Source: JAKANT01 sp035502095
GTDB taxonomy: Bacteria; Pseudomonadota; Gammaproteobacteria; Burkholderiales; Burkholderiaceae_F
Reading direction: 5' to 3'
Assembly: GCA_035502095.1 (NCBI GenBank)
Contig: DATJUX010000003.1
Location: 1 to 64,000 of the forward strand
Length of the DNA stretch: 64,000 nt
The translations under genes and the position numbers were made by a program. The notes under the pieces are model-generated. The model worked only from the letters and a program-made list of their open reading frames with translations. It did no database searches and was not told where the DNA came from. Shown here piece after piece: positions 24,610 through 33,590 of the stretch (its first letter is position 1; each line of letters begins with the position of its first letter).

Positions 24610-27600
24610 GCGTCGCCGGCACGTTTGCGTCGCTCGGGCTGCGCCCGTGGTCGGGACGCAACATCGTCCGGGTCGGAGCGTTGCTGATCGGCGCGATCGT
24701 CGCGCTCTCCGCCTACGACATCGTCCGCAGCTACCAGCTCACGGTGGCGGAAAACGGGCGCCTGCTCGAGACCGGCGCCCAGATCATCGCCGAGCAGACG
24801 GCGCGCAGCGTGCAGGCGATCGATCTCGTCGTGCGCAACCTCGCCGAGCAGTACGAGCGCGGCGAGCTGAAGAGCCTCGCCCCGCGCGAGCAACACGCGC
24901 TGTTGCGCGACAAGGCGAGCGGCCTCGTGCAGGCGGACGGCATCGCCCTGCACGACGCACAGGGCAACGCGCTCGCGCTGTCGTGGATGGATCCGATCAA
25001 CGAGGAAAACGCGAACATCTCCAGGCGCGCGCAGTTCCAGACGGTGCGCGACAGCCCGTCCACCGGTCTCGTCGTGGGCGATGCGGTGCGCAGCGACACC
25101 GACGGCCGGTGGTTCATCCCGATGTCGCGCCGCCTGCAGACACCCGACGGCCGATTCGCCGGCATGCTCAGCGTGCGCGGCGCGATCGAGTACTACCAGA
25201 ACTTCTATCACGACATCCAGCCGGATCCGTCGATGAAGGTCACGCTGATGCATCGCGATGGAACCCTGCTCGCGCGCTATCCGCCCGCCGAGTCGGCGTT
25301 CGGCAAGCAATACCCGGTGCTGGCCGAAATGCTGGCGGCGCGCGAGGCCGGTGAGGCAAGGCCGTTGCAGCAGGTAAGCCCGGTCGACGGGGTCGAGCGG
25401 TTCGCCGCGGTTCGACCGGTGCCGAACTATCCGCTGGTCGTCGTGGTGACGCGCGACGTCGAGGCGGCGCTGGCGGCGTGGCGCCACCAGGCACTGGGCA
25501 GCGCGCTGCGCACGCTTGCCCTCGCCGGACTGGCGGGGGCGCTGCTCGCGCTGCTCAAGCGCCAGCTTTCCAACCTCGTCGGCGCACGCAAGTCGCTCGA
25601 AACGTCGCAGGAGCGGTTCGCCCTGGCGGTCGCGGGTTCGGACGACGGCATCTGGGACTGGGACTACGGCGCCGGCGTCGCCTTCGGCTCGCGGCGCGCG
25701 CGCGAAATCCTCGGCCTGGCACCAGGGCCGGAGACACGGTCGATCGAAAGCTGGTTCGCGGAACTCGAGCAGCAGCTGCACCCCGACGACCGGCCGCTGC
25801 GCATCGCCGCGATCGAAGACCATCTCAGCGGCAAGCGGCCGACCTACGAGGGCGAGTACCGGGTGCGCAATCCGGATGGAAGCTATCGCTGGGTGCGCAT
25901 CCGCGGACTGTGCGTGCGGCGCGGATCGGAAAAGCCGCACCGGATGGCAGGCTCGGTGAGCGACATCGACGCGCGCAAGCGCGCCGAGCAGTCGTTGCGC
26001 CAGTCCGAGGAGCGCTACGCGCTCGCGATGACCGGCTCCAACGAGGGCCACTGGGTGTGGGAGCTGGGAAAAGACGAGTTGTTCGTCTCGCCGACCATGA
26101 ACGAGATCTTCGGCCTGCCGGGCGACGAAAAGATCGCGCGCTGGTCGGACTATTTCGACCGCGTTCCGATCCCGCCGGAGGATTTCGTGGCTGTGGAGAA
26201 GTCGTTCCGCGAGCACTTCACCGGCGCCACCGGGCGGCTCGACATCGAGCACCGCATCATCCTGCAGAACGGCGCGGTGCGCTGGGTGCACTCGCGCGGT
26301 CAGTGCTTCCGCAACGCCGCGGGCAGGGCGGTGCGGATGGCCGGCGCGACGATCGACATCTCCGATCGCAAGCGGGCGGAAGAAGCGCTGCGCCAGTCGG
26401 AGGAGCGCTACGCGCTGGCGATGACCGGCTCCAACGAGGGCCACTTCGTCTGGGACATCGAGAAGGACGAGCTGTTCGCCTCGGCCAAGCTCAACGACCT
26501 GTTCGGCCTGCCGCACGCGGCCGGCGTCGCCAGGTACAGCGAGTTCTTCGCGCGTTTACCGACCCATCCCGACGACGCGGCGCGCGTGCGCAAGGCGCGC
26601 GACGACCACGTCGCGGGCACGACGCCGCGCCTGGACGTCGAATACCGGATCGTCGACCCGGCCTCGGGTGCGATCCGCTGGATCCACACCCGCGGGCGGT
26701 GTTTCCGCGACGGCTCCGGCAAGGCGGTGCGGCTGGCGGGCTCGACGATGGACGTCACCGACCGCAAGCGCACCGAAGAGGCGCTGCGCGAAAGCGAAGA
26801 GCGCTTCGCCGTCTCGGTCGCGGGCTCCAACGACGGCATCGTCGATTGGGACATCCTCAACGATCGCATGTACGCGTCCGAGCGTGCGATGCAGATCCTC
26901 GATCTCGATACCACCCGCTCGGTGCGGCCGCGTGCCGAATGGCGGGCGATGTTGGTCTATCACCCGGACGACGCACAGCGGGTGCGCGAGGACCTGCGCC
27001 GCTGCCTCGAGGGCGACGCCGACATGCGCGACGGCGAATACCGCATCCGGCTGCGCGCTGGCGGCTACCGCTGGATCCGCCACCGCAACAAGTGCGTGCG
27101 CGATGCAAGCGGCAAGCCGATCCGCTTGTCGGGCTCGGTGAGCGACATCGATGCGCAGAAGCGCGCCGAGCAGGCGCTGCGCGAAAGCGAGGAGCGCTTC
27201 GCGCTGGCGGTGGCCGGCTCCGACGACGGCATCTGGGATTGGGACTACGAGGCCGGGCGCGGCTTCGGGTCGGACCGCGCGCGCGAAATCCTCGGCCTGC
27301 CTCCAGGGCCGGAGATGATGCCGCTGCGTGACTGGTTCGAAGCCTACGAGGCGCAGCTGCATCCGGATGACAGGGAAAAGCGGCGCGCGGCGATCGAGGC
27401 CCATCTTGGCGGCGCGACGGCTTCGTACGAAGGTGAGTACCGGGTGCGCAGTGCCGATGGCAGCTACCGCTGGATCAGCGTGCGCGGCCTATGCGTTCGC
27501 ACCGCGGATGGACGGCCGTACCGCATGGCGGGCTCCTTCAGCGACATCGAGAAACGCAAGCGCGCGGAGGAGGCACTGCGCCTGTCCGAGGAGCGCTACG

Positions 27601-29909
27601 CGATCGCGATGACCGGTACGCACGAGGCGCATTGGGTCTGGGACCTCGCCACCGACCAGGTCTACGTCTCGCCTCTTCTGAACGAGCTGTTCGGCCTGCC
27701 GCCGCAGACGCAGGTCGTGCCGACGATGGCCGAGTTCTTCCGCTACTCGCCCGTGCACCACGACGATCGCGAACGCCTCGAGAAGGTGGTCGCCGACCAC
27801 ATCGCCGGGCAGACGCCGCGGCTCGACGTCGAATACCGCATCGTGAACGCGCAGACCGGGGTCGTGCGCTGGGTGCATTCGCGCGCGCAGGTGTTCCGCG
27901 ACCCAAGCGGCAAGCCGGAGCGCATGGGCGGCGCCACGGTCGACGTGACGGAACGCCGGCGCGCGGAGCTCGCGCTGCGCGAAAGCGAGGAGCGGTACGC
28001 GCTTGCGATCGCCGGCACCAACGATGGAATCGTCGACTGGGACATCGTCGCCGATCGCATGTTCCTCTCGGACCGCGCGATGCGGATTCTCGGCATCGAG
28101 CCGGACCGGACCGTGCGCACGCGCGACGAGACGATCGCGCTGGTGCATATCCACCCGGACGACGTCGAAGGCATCGAAGAGACGTTCCAGCGCAACCAGT
28201 CCGGCGTCTCGGAAATGCGCGAAGGCGACTATCGCGTGCGCCAGCCCGACCGGGAGTATCGCTGGGTACGCGTGCGCGGCAAGCACGTGCGCGACGCCAA
28301 CGGACGCGCCGCGCGCTGGGTCGGCTCGCTGAGCGACATCGATGCGCAGAAGCGCACCGCCGAGGCGCTGCGGCGCTCGGAGGAGCGCTACCAGCTTGCC
28401 GTCGACGGCTCGAACGAGGGCCTGTGGGACTGGGACCTCACCAACGACACCGTGTTCCTGTCGCCGCGCGCGCAGGAGATCCTCCGCCTCGCGCCGAGCG
28501 AGCCGCTGCGTTCGCGGCGCGATTGGGCGCAACGCACGCCCTACCACCCGGACGACATCGGCAACGTGCGCAAGGCGATTTCCGATCACCTCAAGGGCCT
28601 GACGCCACATTTCACGGTCGAGTATCGGGTGCTGCAGCCCGACGGCCAGTGGGGCTGGTTCCTGCAACGCGGCGTCGCGCTGCGCGACGCGCACGGACGC
28701 CCGTTCCGGATGGCCGGGTCGATGGAGAACATCACCGCGCGCAAGAACGCCGAAGCGCAGCGCGACCGGCTCGAGGTGCAGTTGCGCCAGGCGCAGAAGC
28801 TGGAGGCGATCGGCACGCTGGCCGGCGGCATCGCGCACGACTTCAACAACATCCTGGCGGCGATCCTCGGCTACGGCGAGATGGCGCAGAAGGATGCGGC
28901 CGAGGGCTCGGCGACCCGGCGCCATGTCGATGCCGCGATGAGCGCGGCCATGCGCGCCAAGTCGCTGGTCGAACGCATCCTCGCCTTCAGCCGCAGCGGC
29001 ATCGGCGAACGCGTGCCGGTGCACGTGCAGTCGGTGGTCGCCGAGGCGCTCGACCTCGTCGGTGCCTCGCTGCCGATCGGCGTGTTGCTCGAGCGGCAGC
29101 TCGGCGCGGACAACGCCGCCGTGCTCGGCGATCCGATCCAGGTGCACCAGGTCGTGATGAACCTGTGCGCCAATGCGATCCAGGCGATGAAGTCCCGCGG
29201 CACCATCACGGTGGCGCTCGACACCCAGGACATGCCGGAGAAGATCGTCACCACGAGCGTGCTGGCGGCCGGGCGCTACGTCCGCCTGCAGGTGCGCGAT
29301 AGCGGCAGCGGCATCCCGCCGCACGTGCTCGAGCGCATCTTCGATCCGTTCTTCACCACCAAAGAGGTCGGCGTCGGCACCGGCCTCGGCCTGTCGCTGG
29401 TGCACGGCATCGTCGCCGACCTCGGCGGCGGCATCGATCTCGAAAGCCGGGTCGGCGAAGGTTCGACCTTCACGGTCTACATGCCGTGGCAGGCCGAGGT
29501 CGCTGCGCCGCAATCGGTCGCGGAAAGGGTGCAGCCAGGCACCGGCGAGACGATCCTGCTCGTCGACGACGAAGAGACGCTGGTGCGGCTCGGTGAGGAG
29601 ATGATCGCCGAACTGGGCTACGAACCGGTCGGGTTCACCTCGAGCGTGGCCGCGCTCGCCACCTTCCGCGAGGCCCCGCTGCGCTTCAACGCCGTGCTGT
29701 CCGACGAGGCGATGCCCGAAATGACCGGCTCGGAACTCGCGCTCGAGATCCGCAAGATCCGGCCCGACATTCCGATCGTGCTGATGAGCGGGTACGTGAC
29801 GAGCGCGTTGTCGACGCGCGCGCGCGACGCGGGCGTGGTCGAGGTGCTGAACAAGCCGCTGGTCCGGCGCGACATCGCGCGCAGCCTGGCCGGGGCACTG
29901 CGGCCGTGA
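24606..29909 (+). CDS. Giant hybrid histidine kinase: Cache-like sensor, eight PAS domains, HisKA-HATPase, receiver
   Basis: This protein has 1767 residues. A first membrane helix (about 19-40) and a second (about 298-318) enclose an extracytoplasmic Cache-like sensor. Eight PAS/PAC units follow, starting near residues 336, 468, 599, 730, 861, 995, 1127 and 1259, a period of about 131. The transmitter has the phospho-His in GGIAHDFNNILAAILG (H1411), an N box NLCANAIQA, DSGSGIPP, and GVGTGLGLSLVHG. The C-terminal receiver has LLVDDEE, the acceptor Asp in LSDEAMPEMTG (D1700) and LNKPL. By sequence the PAS units fall into types A-B-B-C-A-B-C-D, pointing to block duplication. A paralogue with A-C-D lies at 60091-63456. 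The neighbouring receiver and OmpR-type regulator are likely partners. The signal is unknown. Confidence 0.95.
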   Translation: MSVAGTFASLGLRPWSGRNIVRVGALLIGAIVALSAYDIVRSYQLTVAENGRLLETGAQIIAEQTARSVQAIDLVVRNLAEQYERGELKSLAPREQHALLRDKASGLVQADGIALHDAQGNALALSWMDPINEENANISRRAQFQTVRDSPSTGLVVGDAVRSDTDGRWFIPMSRRLQTPDGRFAGMLSVRGAIEYYQNFYHDIQPDPSMKVTLMHRDGTLLARYPPAESAFGKQYPVLAEMLAAREAGEARPLQQVSPVDGVERFAAVRPVPNYPLVVVVTRDVEAALAAWRHQALGSALRTLALAGLAGALLALLKRQLSNLVGARKSLETSQERFALAVAGSDDGIWDWDYGAGVAFGSRRAREILGLAPGPETRSIESWFAELEQQLHPDDRPLRIAAIEDHLSGKRPTYEGEYRVRNPDGSYRWVRIRGLCVRRGSEKPHRMAGSVSDIDARKRAEQSLRQSEERYALAMTGSNEGHWVWELGKDELFVSPTMNEIFGLPGDEKIARWSDYFDRVPIPPEDFVAVEKSFREHFTGATGRLDIEHRIILQNGAVRWVHSRGQCFRNAAGRAVRMAGATIDISDRKRAEEALRQSEERYALAMTGSNEGHFVWDIEKDELFASAKLNDLFGLPHAAGVARYSEFFARLPTHPDDAARVRKARDDHVAGTTPRLDVEYRIVDPASGAIRWIHTRGRCFRDGSGKAVRLAGSTMDVTDRKRTEEALRESEERFAVSVAGSNDGIVDWDILNDRMYASERAMQILDLDTTRSVRPRAEWRAMLVYHPDDAQRVREDLRRCLEGDADMRDGEYRIRLRAGGYRWIRHRNKCVRDASGKPIRLSGSVSDIDAQKRAEQALRESEERFALAVAGSDDGIWDWDYEAGRGFGSDRAREILGLPPGPEMMPLRDWFEAYEAQLHPDDREKRRAAIEAHLGGATASYEGEYRVRSADGSYRWISVRGLCVRTADGRPYRMAGSFSDIEKRKRAEEALRLSEERYAIAMTGTHEAHWVWDLATDQVYVSPLLNELFGLPPQTQVVPTMAEFFRYSPVHHDDRERLEKVVADHIAGQTPRLDVEYRIVNAQTGVVRWVHSRAQVFRDPSGKPERMGGATVDVTERRRAELALRESEERYALAIAGTNDGIVDWDIVADRMFLSDRAMRILGIEPDRTVRTRDETIALVHIHPDDVEGIEETFQRNQSGVSEMREGDYRVRQPDREYRWVRVRGKHVRDANGRAARWVGSLSDIDAQKRTAEALRRSEERYQLAVDGSNEGLWDWDLTNDTVFLSPRAQEILRLAPSEPLRSRRDWAQRTPYHPDDIGNVRKAISDHLKGLTPHFTVEYRVLQPDGQWGWFLQRGVALRDAHGRPFRMAGSMENITARKNAEAQRDRLEVQLRQAQKLEAIGTLAGGIAHDFNNILAAILGYGEMAQKDAAEGSATRRHVDAAMSAAMRAKSLVERILAFSRSGIGERVPVHVQSVVAEALDLVGASLPIGVLLERQLGADNAAVLGDPIQVHQVVMNLCANAIQAMKSRGTITVALDTQDMPEKIVTTSVLAAGRYVRLQVRDSGSGIPPHVLERIFDPFFTTKEVGVGTGLGLSLVHGIVADLGGGIDLESRVGEGSTFTVYMPWQAEVAAPQSVAERVQPGTGETILLVDDEETLVRLGEEMIAELGYEPVGFTSSVAALATFREAPLRFNAVLSDEAMPEMTGSELALEIRKIRPDIPIVLMSGYVTSALSTRARDAGVVEVLNKPLVRRDIARSLAGALRP

Positions 29910-29924
29910 GCGGTCGACCGCCCG

Positions 29925-30030
29925 GGCCGGGTGCCCTCCTCGCCTCGCGCGTCGGGATGACACACAATGCAGCCTGTCATGCCGAAGCGAGCGGTGAATG
30001 CCAGCGCGCCGCGCCGCCGATGACACGCAA
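29925..30030. repeat. Dispersed GTCATNCCG-type intergenic repeat, degenerate copy
   Basis: The stretch holds GCGTCGGGATGACACAC and, in direct order, CTGTCATGCCGAAGCGAGCG, then GCCGATGACACG. These are the two inverted ends of the same family seen at 14868, 58598 and 63575. It separates the giant kinase from the regulator gene. Confidence 0.45.
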
Positions 30031-30044
30031 TTGAGGGGAGGAAC

Positions 30045-30779
30045 ATGGAGAACGACTCGATTCAACCGCACGTGCTCGCGGTGGACGACGATCCCTCGAT
30101 CCGCCAGATCGTCACCGAGTACCTGGGCGAAAACGAGCTGCGCGTGACCGCGGTGGCCTCCAGCAAGGAACTGGCCGCCGTGATGGCGAAGGAGACGATC
30201 GACCTGGTGGTGCTCGACCTGCGCCTGCAGGGCGAAGACGGGATGCAGATCGCGCGCAAGCTGCGCGAGCAGTCGTCGATTCCCATCCTGATGCTGACCG
30301 GCCGCGCCGACGAAGCCGACCGCGTGATGGGCCTCGAGCTCGGCGCGGACGACTACCTCACCAAGCCGTTCAGTCCCCGCGAACTGCTGGCGCGCATCCG
30401 TGCGCTCCTGCGGCGCGCGCGCGCGCAGGCCAGCATCGCCGACGAGATCGCCAAGGTGCGCGCGTTCCGCTTCGGCAGCTGGGAGCTGAATATCGGGCTG
30501 CGCAAGCTGAAGAGTCCGGAGGGCAAGGCGGTCGAGCTCACCAACGGCGAGTTCAGCCTGCTCACCGCGTTCCTGTCCTCGCCGCAGCGGGTGCTCTCGC
30601 GCGACCAGTTGCTCGATCTCTCCCGGCTGCACAACGCCGAGGTCTACGACCGCTCGATCGACGTGCAGATCCTGCGCCTGCGGCGCAAGATCGAGATCGA
30701 TCCCGCCCACCCGACGTTCATCGTCACCGAGCGTGGCGCCGGGTATGTGTTCGCGGCCGAGGTGACGCCGGTGCGGTAG
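30045..30779 (+). CDS. OmpR-family response regulator
   Basis: The 244-residue regulator has a receiver domain (AVDDDPSIRQIV; acceptor Asp in LVVLDLRLQGEDGM; Thr in LMLTGRAD; Lys in YLTKPFSPREL) and a winged-helix DNA-binding domain (about residues 145-240, with LTNGEFSLLTAFLSSPQRVL and SIDVQILRLRRKIE). GAGGGGAGG precedes the ATG. It lies 135 bases after the giant hybrid kinase on the same strand and is its most likely output, although hybrid kinases often act through a phosphotransfer protein that is not present here. Confidence 0.94.
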   Translation: MENDSIQPHVLAVDDDPSIRQIVTEYLGENELRVTAVASSKELAAVMAKETIDLVVLDLRLQGEDGMQIARKLREQSSIPILMLTGRADEADRVMGLELGADDYLTKPFSPRELLARIRALLRRARAQASIADEIAKVRAFRFGSWELNIGLRKLKSPEGKAVELTNGEFSLLTAFLSSPQRVLSRDQLLDLSRLHNAEVYDRSIDVQILRLRRKIEIDPAHPTFIVTERGAGYVFAAEVTPVR

Positions 30780-30794
30780 GCCGGGGCGGCGAAG

Positions 30795-30809
30795 ATTTCA
30801 TTCGTAACC
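30795..30809 (-). promoter_or_regulatory. Copy of the recurrent GTTRCNNNTGAAAY motif
   Basis: The minus strand reads GGTTACGAATGAAAT. It lies 80 bases before the thioesterase ATG at 30890, in the gap after the OmpR-type regulator. Confidence 0.4.
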
Positions 30810-30889
30810 GAAAGGGGCGGCGCGGAAACCCGCGCGCAACGCCGTGCGCGTGCAATGGGCGGCGTGTCCTCGCCGAAGCCAGCTCGCGC

Positions 30890-31309
30890 ATGACCGGCTC
30901 GATCCTCACCTACCGCGGCACCGTATACCCCTGGCACTGCGACCACATGGGCCACATGAACGTGATGTGGTACGTGGGCAAGTTCGACGAGGCGACCTGG
31001 CACCTCCTGTCGCAGCTCGGGCTCACCGCCGCGTTCCTGCGCGGGAACTCGCGCGGCATGGTTGCCGTCGAGCAGACTCTCCAATACCGGCGCGAGCTGC
31101 TCGCGGGCGACGTCATCAACGTCCGCTCGAGCGTGCTCGAGCTCAAGGAAAAGTCGATCCGCTTCCTGCACGAGATGCGCAAGGAAGAATGTGACGAGGT
31201 GGCCGCGACCACCACCCTGGTTGGCGTCCACATCGACACGGCGGCACGGCGCGCGTGCGCGCTTCCCGCGCTCGTGGGCGCGCGGCTAAAGGAACTCGCC
31301 GCGGTGTGA
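30890..31309 (+). CDS. Acyl-CoA thioesterase (4-hydroxybenzoyl-CoA thioesterase type)
   Basis: This 139-residue hotdog-fold enzyme has the 4HBT signature YPWHCDHMGHMNVMWYVGKF at about residues 12-31; the Asp in CDHMGHMN is the catalytic residue of the family. A central hotdog helix (DEATWHLLSQLGLT) and RRELLAGDVINVRSSVLEL follow. It probably cleaves a short or aromatic acyl-CoA. No aromatic degradation genes are adjacent, so the substrate is open. Confidence 0.9.
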   Translation: MTGSILTYRGTVYPWHCDHMGHMNVMWYVGKFDEATWHLLSQLGLTAAFLRGNSRGMVAVEQTLQYRRELLAGDVINVRSSVLELKEKSIRFLHEMRKEECDEVAATTTLVGVHIDTAARRACALPALVGARLKELAAV

Positions 31310-31335
31310 GCGCCGCCGGCCACCACGCCGCTTCG

Positions 31336-31350
31336 GTTGCAGCTGAAATC
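31336..31350 (+). promoter_or_regulatory. Copy of the recurrent GTTRCNNNTGAAAY motif
   Basis: The plus strand reads GGTTGCAGCTGAAAT. It lies 80 bases before the GTG start of the DUF2917 gene, the same distance as the copy before the thioesterase gene. Confidence 0.4.
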
Positions 31351-31430
31351 CTGCGCGCTCGTTGCGTCACGACGGCGCAACCGGTGTTTCTCATCATGTC
31401 GACACTGCCAATCGTGATCCGGGAGACGCC

Positions 31431-31790
31431 GTGGAAACCAGCCTCAGCCATTCCCTGCTCCGCCTCGACGCGGGACAGATTCTCAGCGTCGAATCCCCCG
31501 TCGGGCGCTGCGCGATGGTGTTCCAGGGCCGCGCGTGGATCACCCAGGAGGGCGACTTGGGCGACTATGTCGTGTCCGCCGGCGAGTCGTTCACGTTCGA
31601 CCGCCCGGGCCTTGCGCTCGTCGAGGCGCTCGAGCCGACCAGCCTGATCATGCTGGCCCAGCAGACGCACGCGCACGAGTCGATCGGCTACGAGGCCGCC
31701 TGGCCCCAGACCGACGCGACGCAAGCGAAGCCGGTGCGCAAGGTCAGGTACGGGCTGAGCGGCGCGGCCGCGCTGCGCCAGACCGCCTGA
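31431..31790 (+). CDS. DUF2917 domain protein
   Basis: The GTG at 31431 follows GGGAGACGCC and starts a 119-residue protein with the DUF2917 core: LRLDAGQILSVESPVGRCAM, VFQGRAWITQEGDLGDYVVS and AGESFTFDRPGLALVEAL. This is a small cupin-like barrel found chiefly in Burkholderiales, function unknown. The C-terminal third is hydrophilic and poorly conserved in type. It precedes a GNAT gene on the same strand. Confidence 0.82.
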   Translation: METSLSHSLLRLDAGQILSVESPVGRCAMVFQGRAWITQEGDLGDYVVSAGESFTFDRPGLALVEALEPTSLIMLAQQTHAHESIGYEAAWPQTDATQAKPVRKVRYGLSGAAALRQTA

Positions 31791-31816
31791 TCGCGCGGGC
31801 CCGCGCAGGAACGCCG

Positions 31817-32365
31817 GTGTTCGACGTGCTCGATTCCGTTGCGGCCGGGAGCGGCTCCCGGTCCGCCGAACGCGCCGCGCGGATCGTCATCCGGCCGATC
31901 CAGCCCGGCGATGAAACCGACCTCGGCGCGTTCTTTCGCGAGCTGTCGCCCGCGTCGCGGCATCGGCGCTTCCTCGCCGTGGTGAACGAGCTTCCCCCGC
32001 CGGTGCTCGCGCGCTTCGCGCGTCCCGAGCAGCCTGGCGAAATCGCGCTCGTGGCGACCGCTCGCGACGGTGAAACGGAGTCCTTGATCGCCGAGGCGCG
32101 CGTCGCGCCGGACACACGCGAGTGCCGCTGCGCGGAATTCGCCCTTGCGGTCATCGATCCGGAACAGGGGCGCGGGCTCGGCGAAAGGCTGCTGCGCAGC
32201 CTGCTGCGGCGGGCACGCGAGACCGGTCTGGCCCGCATCTACGGCGACGTGCTGCCCGACAACCGCCCGATGCTGGGACTGGCGCGCAAGCTCGGATTCA
32301 GCGAGCGGCGCAGCCCGGCCGATCCGCGCCTGGTGCGCGTGGAGCGGGCCGTATCCGAAGTTTGA
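31817..32365 (+). CDS. GNAT-family N-acetyltransferase
   Basis: The 182-residue protein, GTG start at 31817, has an N-terminal IRPIQPGDETDLGAFFRELS, the acetyl-CoA loop EQGRGLGERLLRSLLRRARE (about residues 115-134) and a closing NRPMLGLARKLGFSERR. The pattern is like the acetyltransferase domain of acyl-CoA synthetase/Pat-type protein acetyltransferases. The substrate may be a protein lysine or a small amine. It lies 26 bases after the DUF2917 gene and is probably cotranscribed. Confidence 0.82.
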   Translation: MFDVLDSVAAGSGSRSAERAARIVIRPIQPGDETDLGAFFRELSPASRHRRFLAVVNELPPPVLARFARPEQPGEIALVATARDGETESLIAEARVAPDTRECRCAEFALAVIDPEQGRGLGERLLRSLLRRARETGLARIYGDVLPDNRPMLGLARKLGFSERRSPADPRLVRVERAVSEV

Positions 32366-32380
32366 TCGCCGCGGCGCCGG

Positions 32381-33493
32381 TCAGCGCGCGCCGAACGACG
32401 CGTTCCGGAACAGGGGGTTCTGGCCCTGCGGCGGTGCCCGCCAATAAGCGGGCGGAGCGTCGACCGTGGCTCCGAGTTCCGCGGCCGCATGCCAGGCCCA
32501 GCGCGGGTCGTACAACATGGCGCGCGCGAGCGCGACAAGATCGGCCTTGCCGGCCGCCACGATTTCTTCCGCCTGGCGCGCGCCGGTGATCAGTCCCACG
32601 GCCATGGTGTTCACGCCGGCCGCCCGCTTGATCGCCACTGCGAACTGCACCTGATAACCCGGGCCGAGCGCGATCTTCTGCAGCGGCGAGATTCCACCGG
32701 ACGAGACATCGACCCAGTCGACGCCGCGCCGCTCGAGCTCGCGCGCAAAAGCGATGGTCTGCTCGAGGTCCCAGCCGCCGTCGACCCAGTCGGTCGCCGA
32801 AACCTTGACGCCGACGGGCTTGTCCGCCGGGAAGGCAGCGCGCACCGCGTCGAAGACCTCGAGGGGAAAGCGCATGCGGTTCTCGAGCGGTCCGCCGTAC
32901 GCGTCGGTGCGTCGATTGGAGATCGGCGACAGGAACTGATGCAGCAGGTAGCCGTGCGCGCAGTGCAGTTCGATTCCATCCAGCCCGAGGCGCGCGGCAC
33001 GCCGGGCCGCGGCCGCGAAGGCGGCCGACACGCGGCGCAGGCCGTTGCCGTCCAGTGGCCGCGGCGGCGGTTCGCCCTGCTTGTGCTCGACCGGTGACGG
33101 CGCGTCCGGCACCCAGCCGCCGGCGTCGCGCGCGATCAGCTGGCCGCCGCACCAGGGAACGTCGCTCGAGGCCTTGCGACCCGCATGGGCGAGCTGGATC
33201 AGCAGTGCGACGCCTGAATAGCGGCGGATCGCCGCCACGACCGGCGCCAGCGCCGCCTCGGTGGTGTCGTCCCACAATCCGAGACACCCGGGCGTGATTC
33301 GCCCGTCGCGCTCGACCGCGGTCGCCTCGATGAACAGGGCGGCGGCACCGGACGACGCGAGCGACCCGAGGTGCATCATGTGCCAGGCGGTGGCGCGTCC
33401 GTCTTCGGCCGAGTACTGGCACATCGGCGCCACGACGATGCGGTTGGCGAGCATCAGGCTGCGCAGAACAAAAGGGGTGAACAAGGCACTCAC
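32381..33493 (-). CDS. Old-yellow-enzyme homologue, YqjM type
   Basis: The 370-residue FMN TIM-barrel protein is an ene-reductase. Marks of the YqjM subgroup are VAPMCQYSAEDG with the flavin-tuning Cys (about residue 25), HLGSLASSGAAALFIEATAV, LIQLAHAGRKAS, and HCAHGYLLHQFLSPISNRR, which carries the substrate-binding His pair region. I chose the GTG at 33493 because GGAAGG precedes it; the frame opens 20 codons earlier. It reduces activated C=C bonds with NAD(P)H. The physiological role is probably detoxification. Confidence 0.92.
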   Translation of the reverse strand: MSALFTPFVLRSLMLANRIVVAPMCQYSAEDGRATAWHMMHLGSLASSGAAALFIEATAVERDGRITPGCLGLWDDTTEAALAPVVAAIRRYSGVALLIQLAHAGRKASSDVPWCGGQLIARDAGGWVPDAPSPVEHKQGEPPPRPLDGNGLRRVSAAFAAAARRAARLGLDGIELHCAHGYLLHQFLSPISNRRTDAYGGPLENRMRFPLEVFDAVRAAFPADKPVGVKVSATDWVDGGWDLEQTIAFARELERRGVDWVDVSSGGISPLQKIALGPGYQVQFAVAIKRAAGVNTMAVGLITGARQAEEIVAAGKADLVALARAMLYDPRWAWHAAAELGATVDAPPAYWRAPPQGQNPLFRNASFGAR

Positions 33494-33590
33494 GGGGAAC
33501 CTTCCGGTTGCGGCGTGTCGATAGACATGCGCGGACGATACCGGGACCCGCATCGACGCGACAAATCGCCGCCTTCAGGAGTCACGCACC

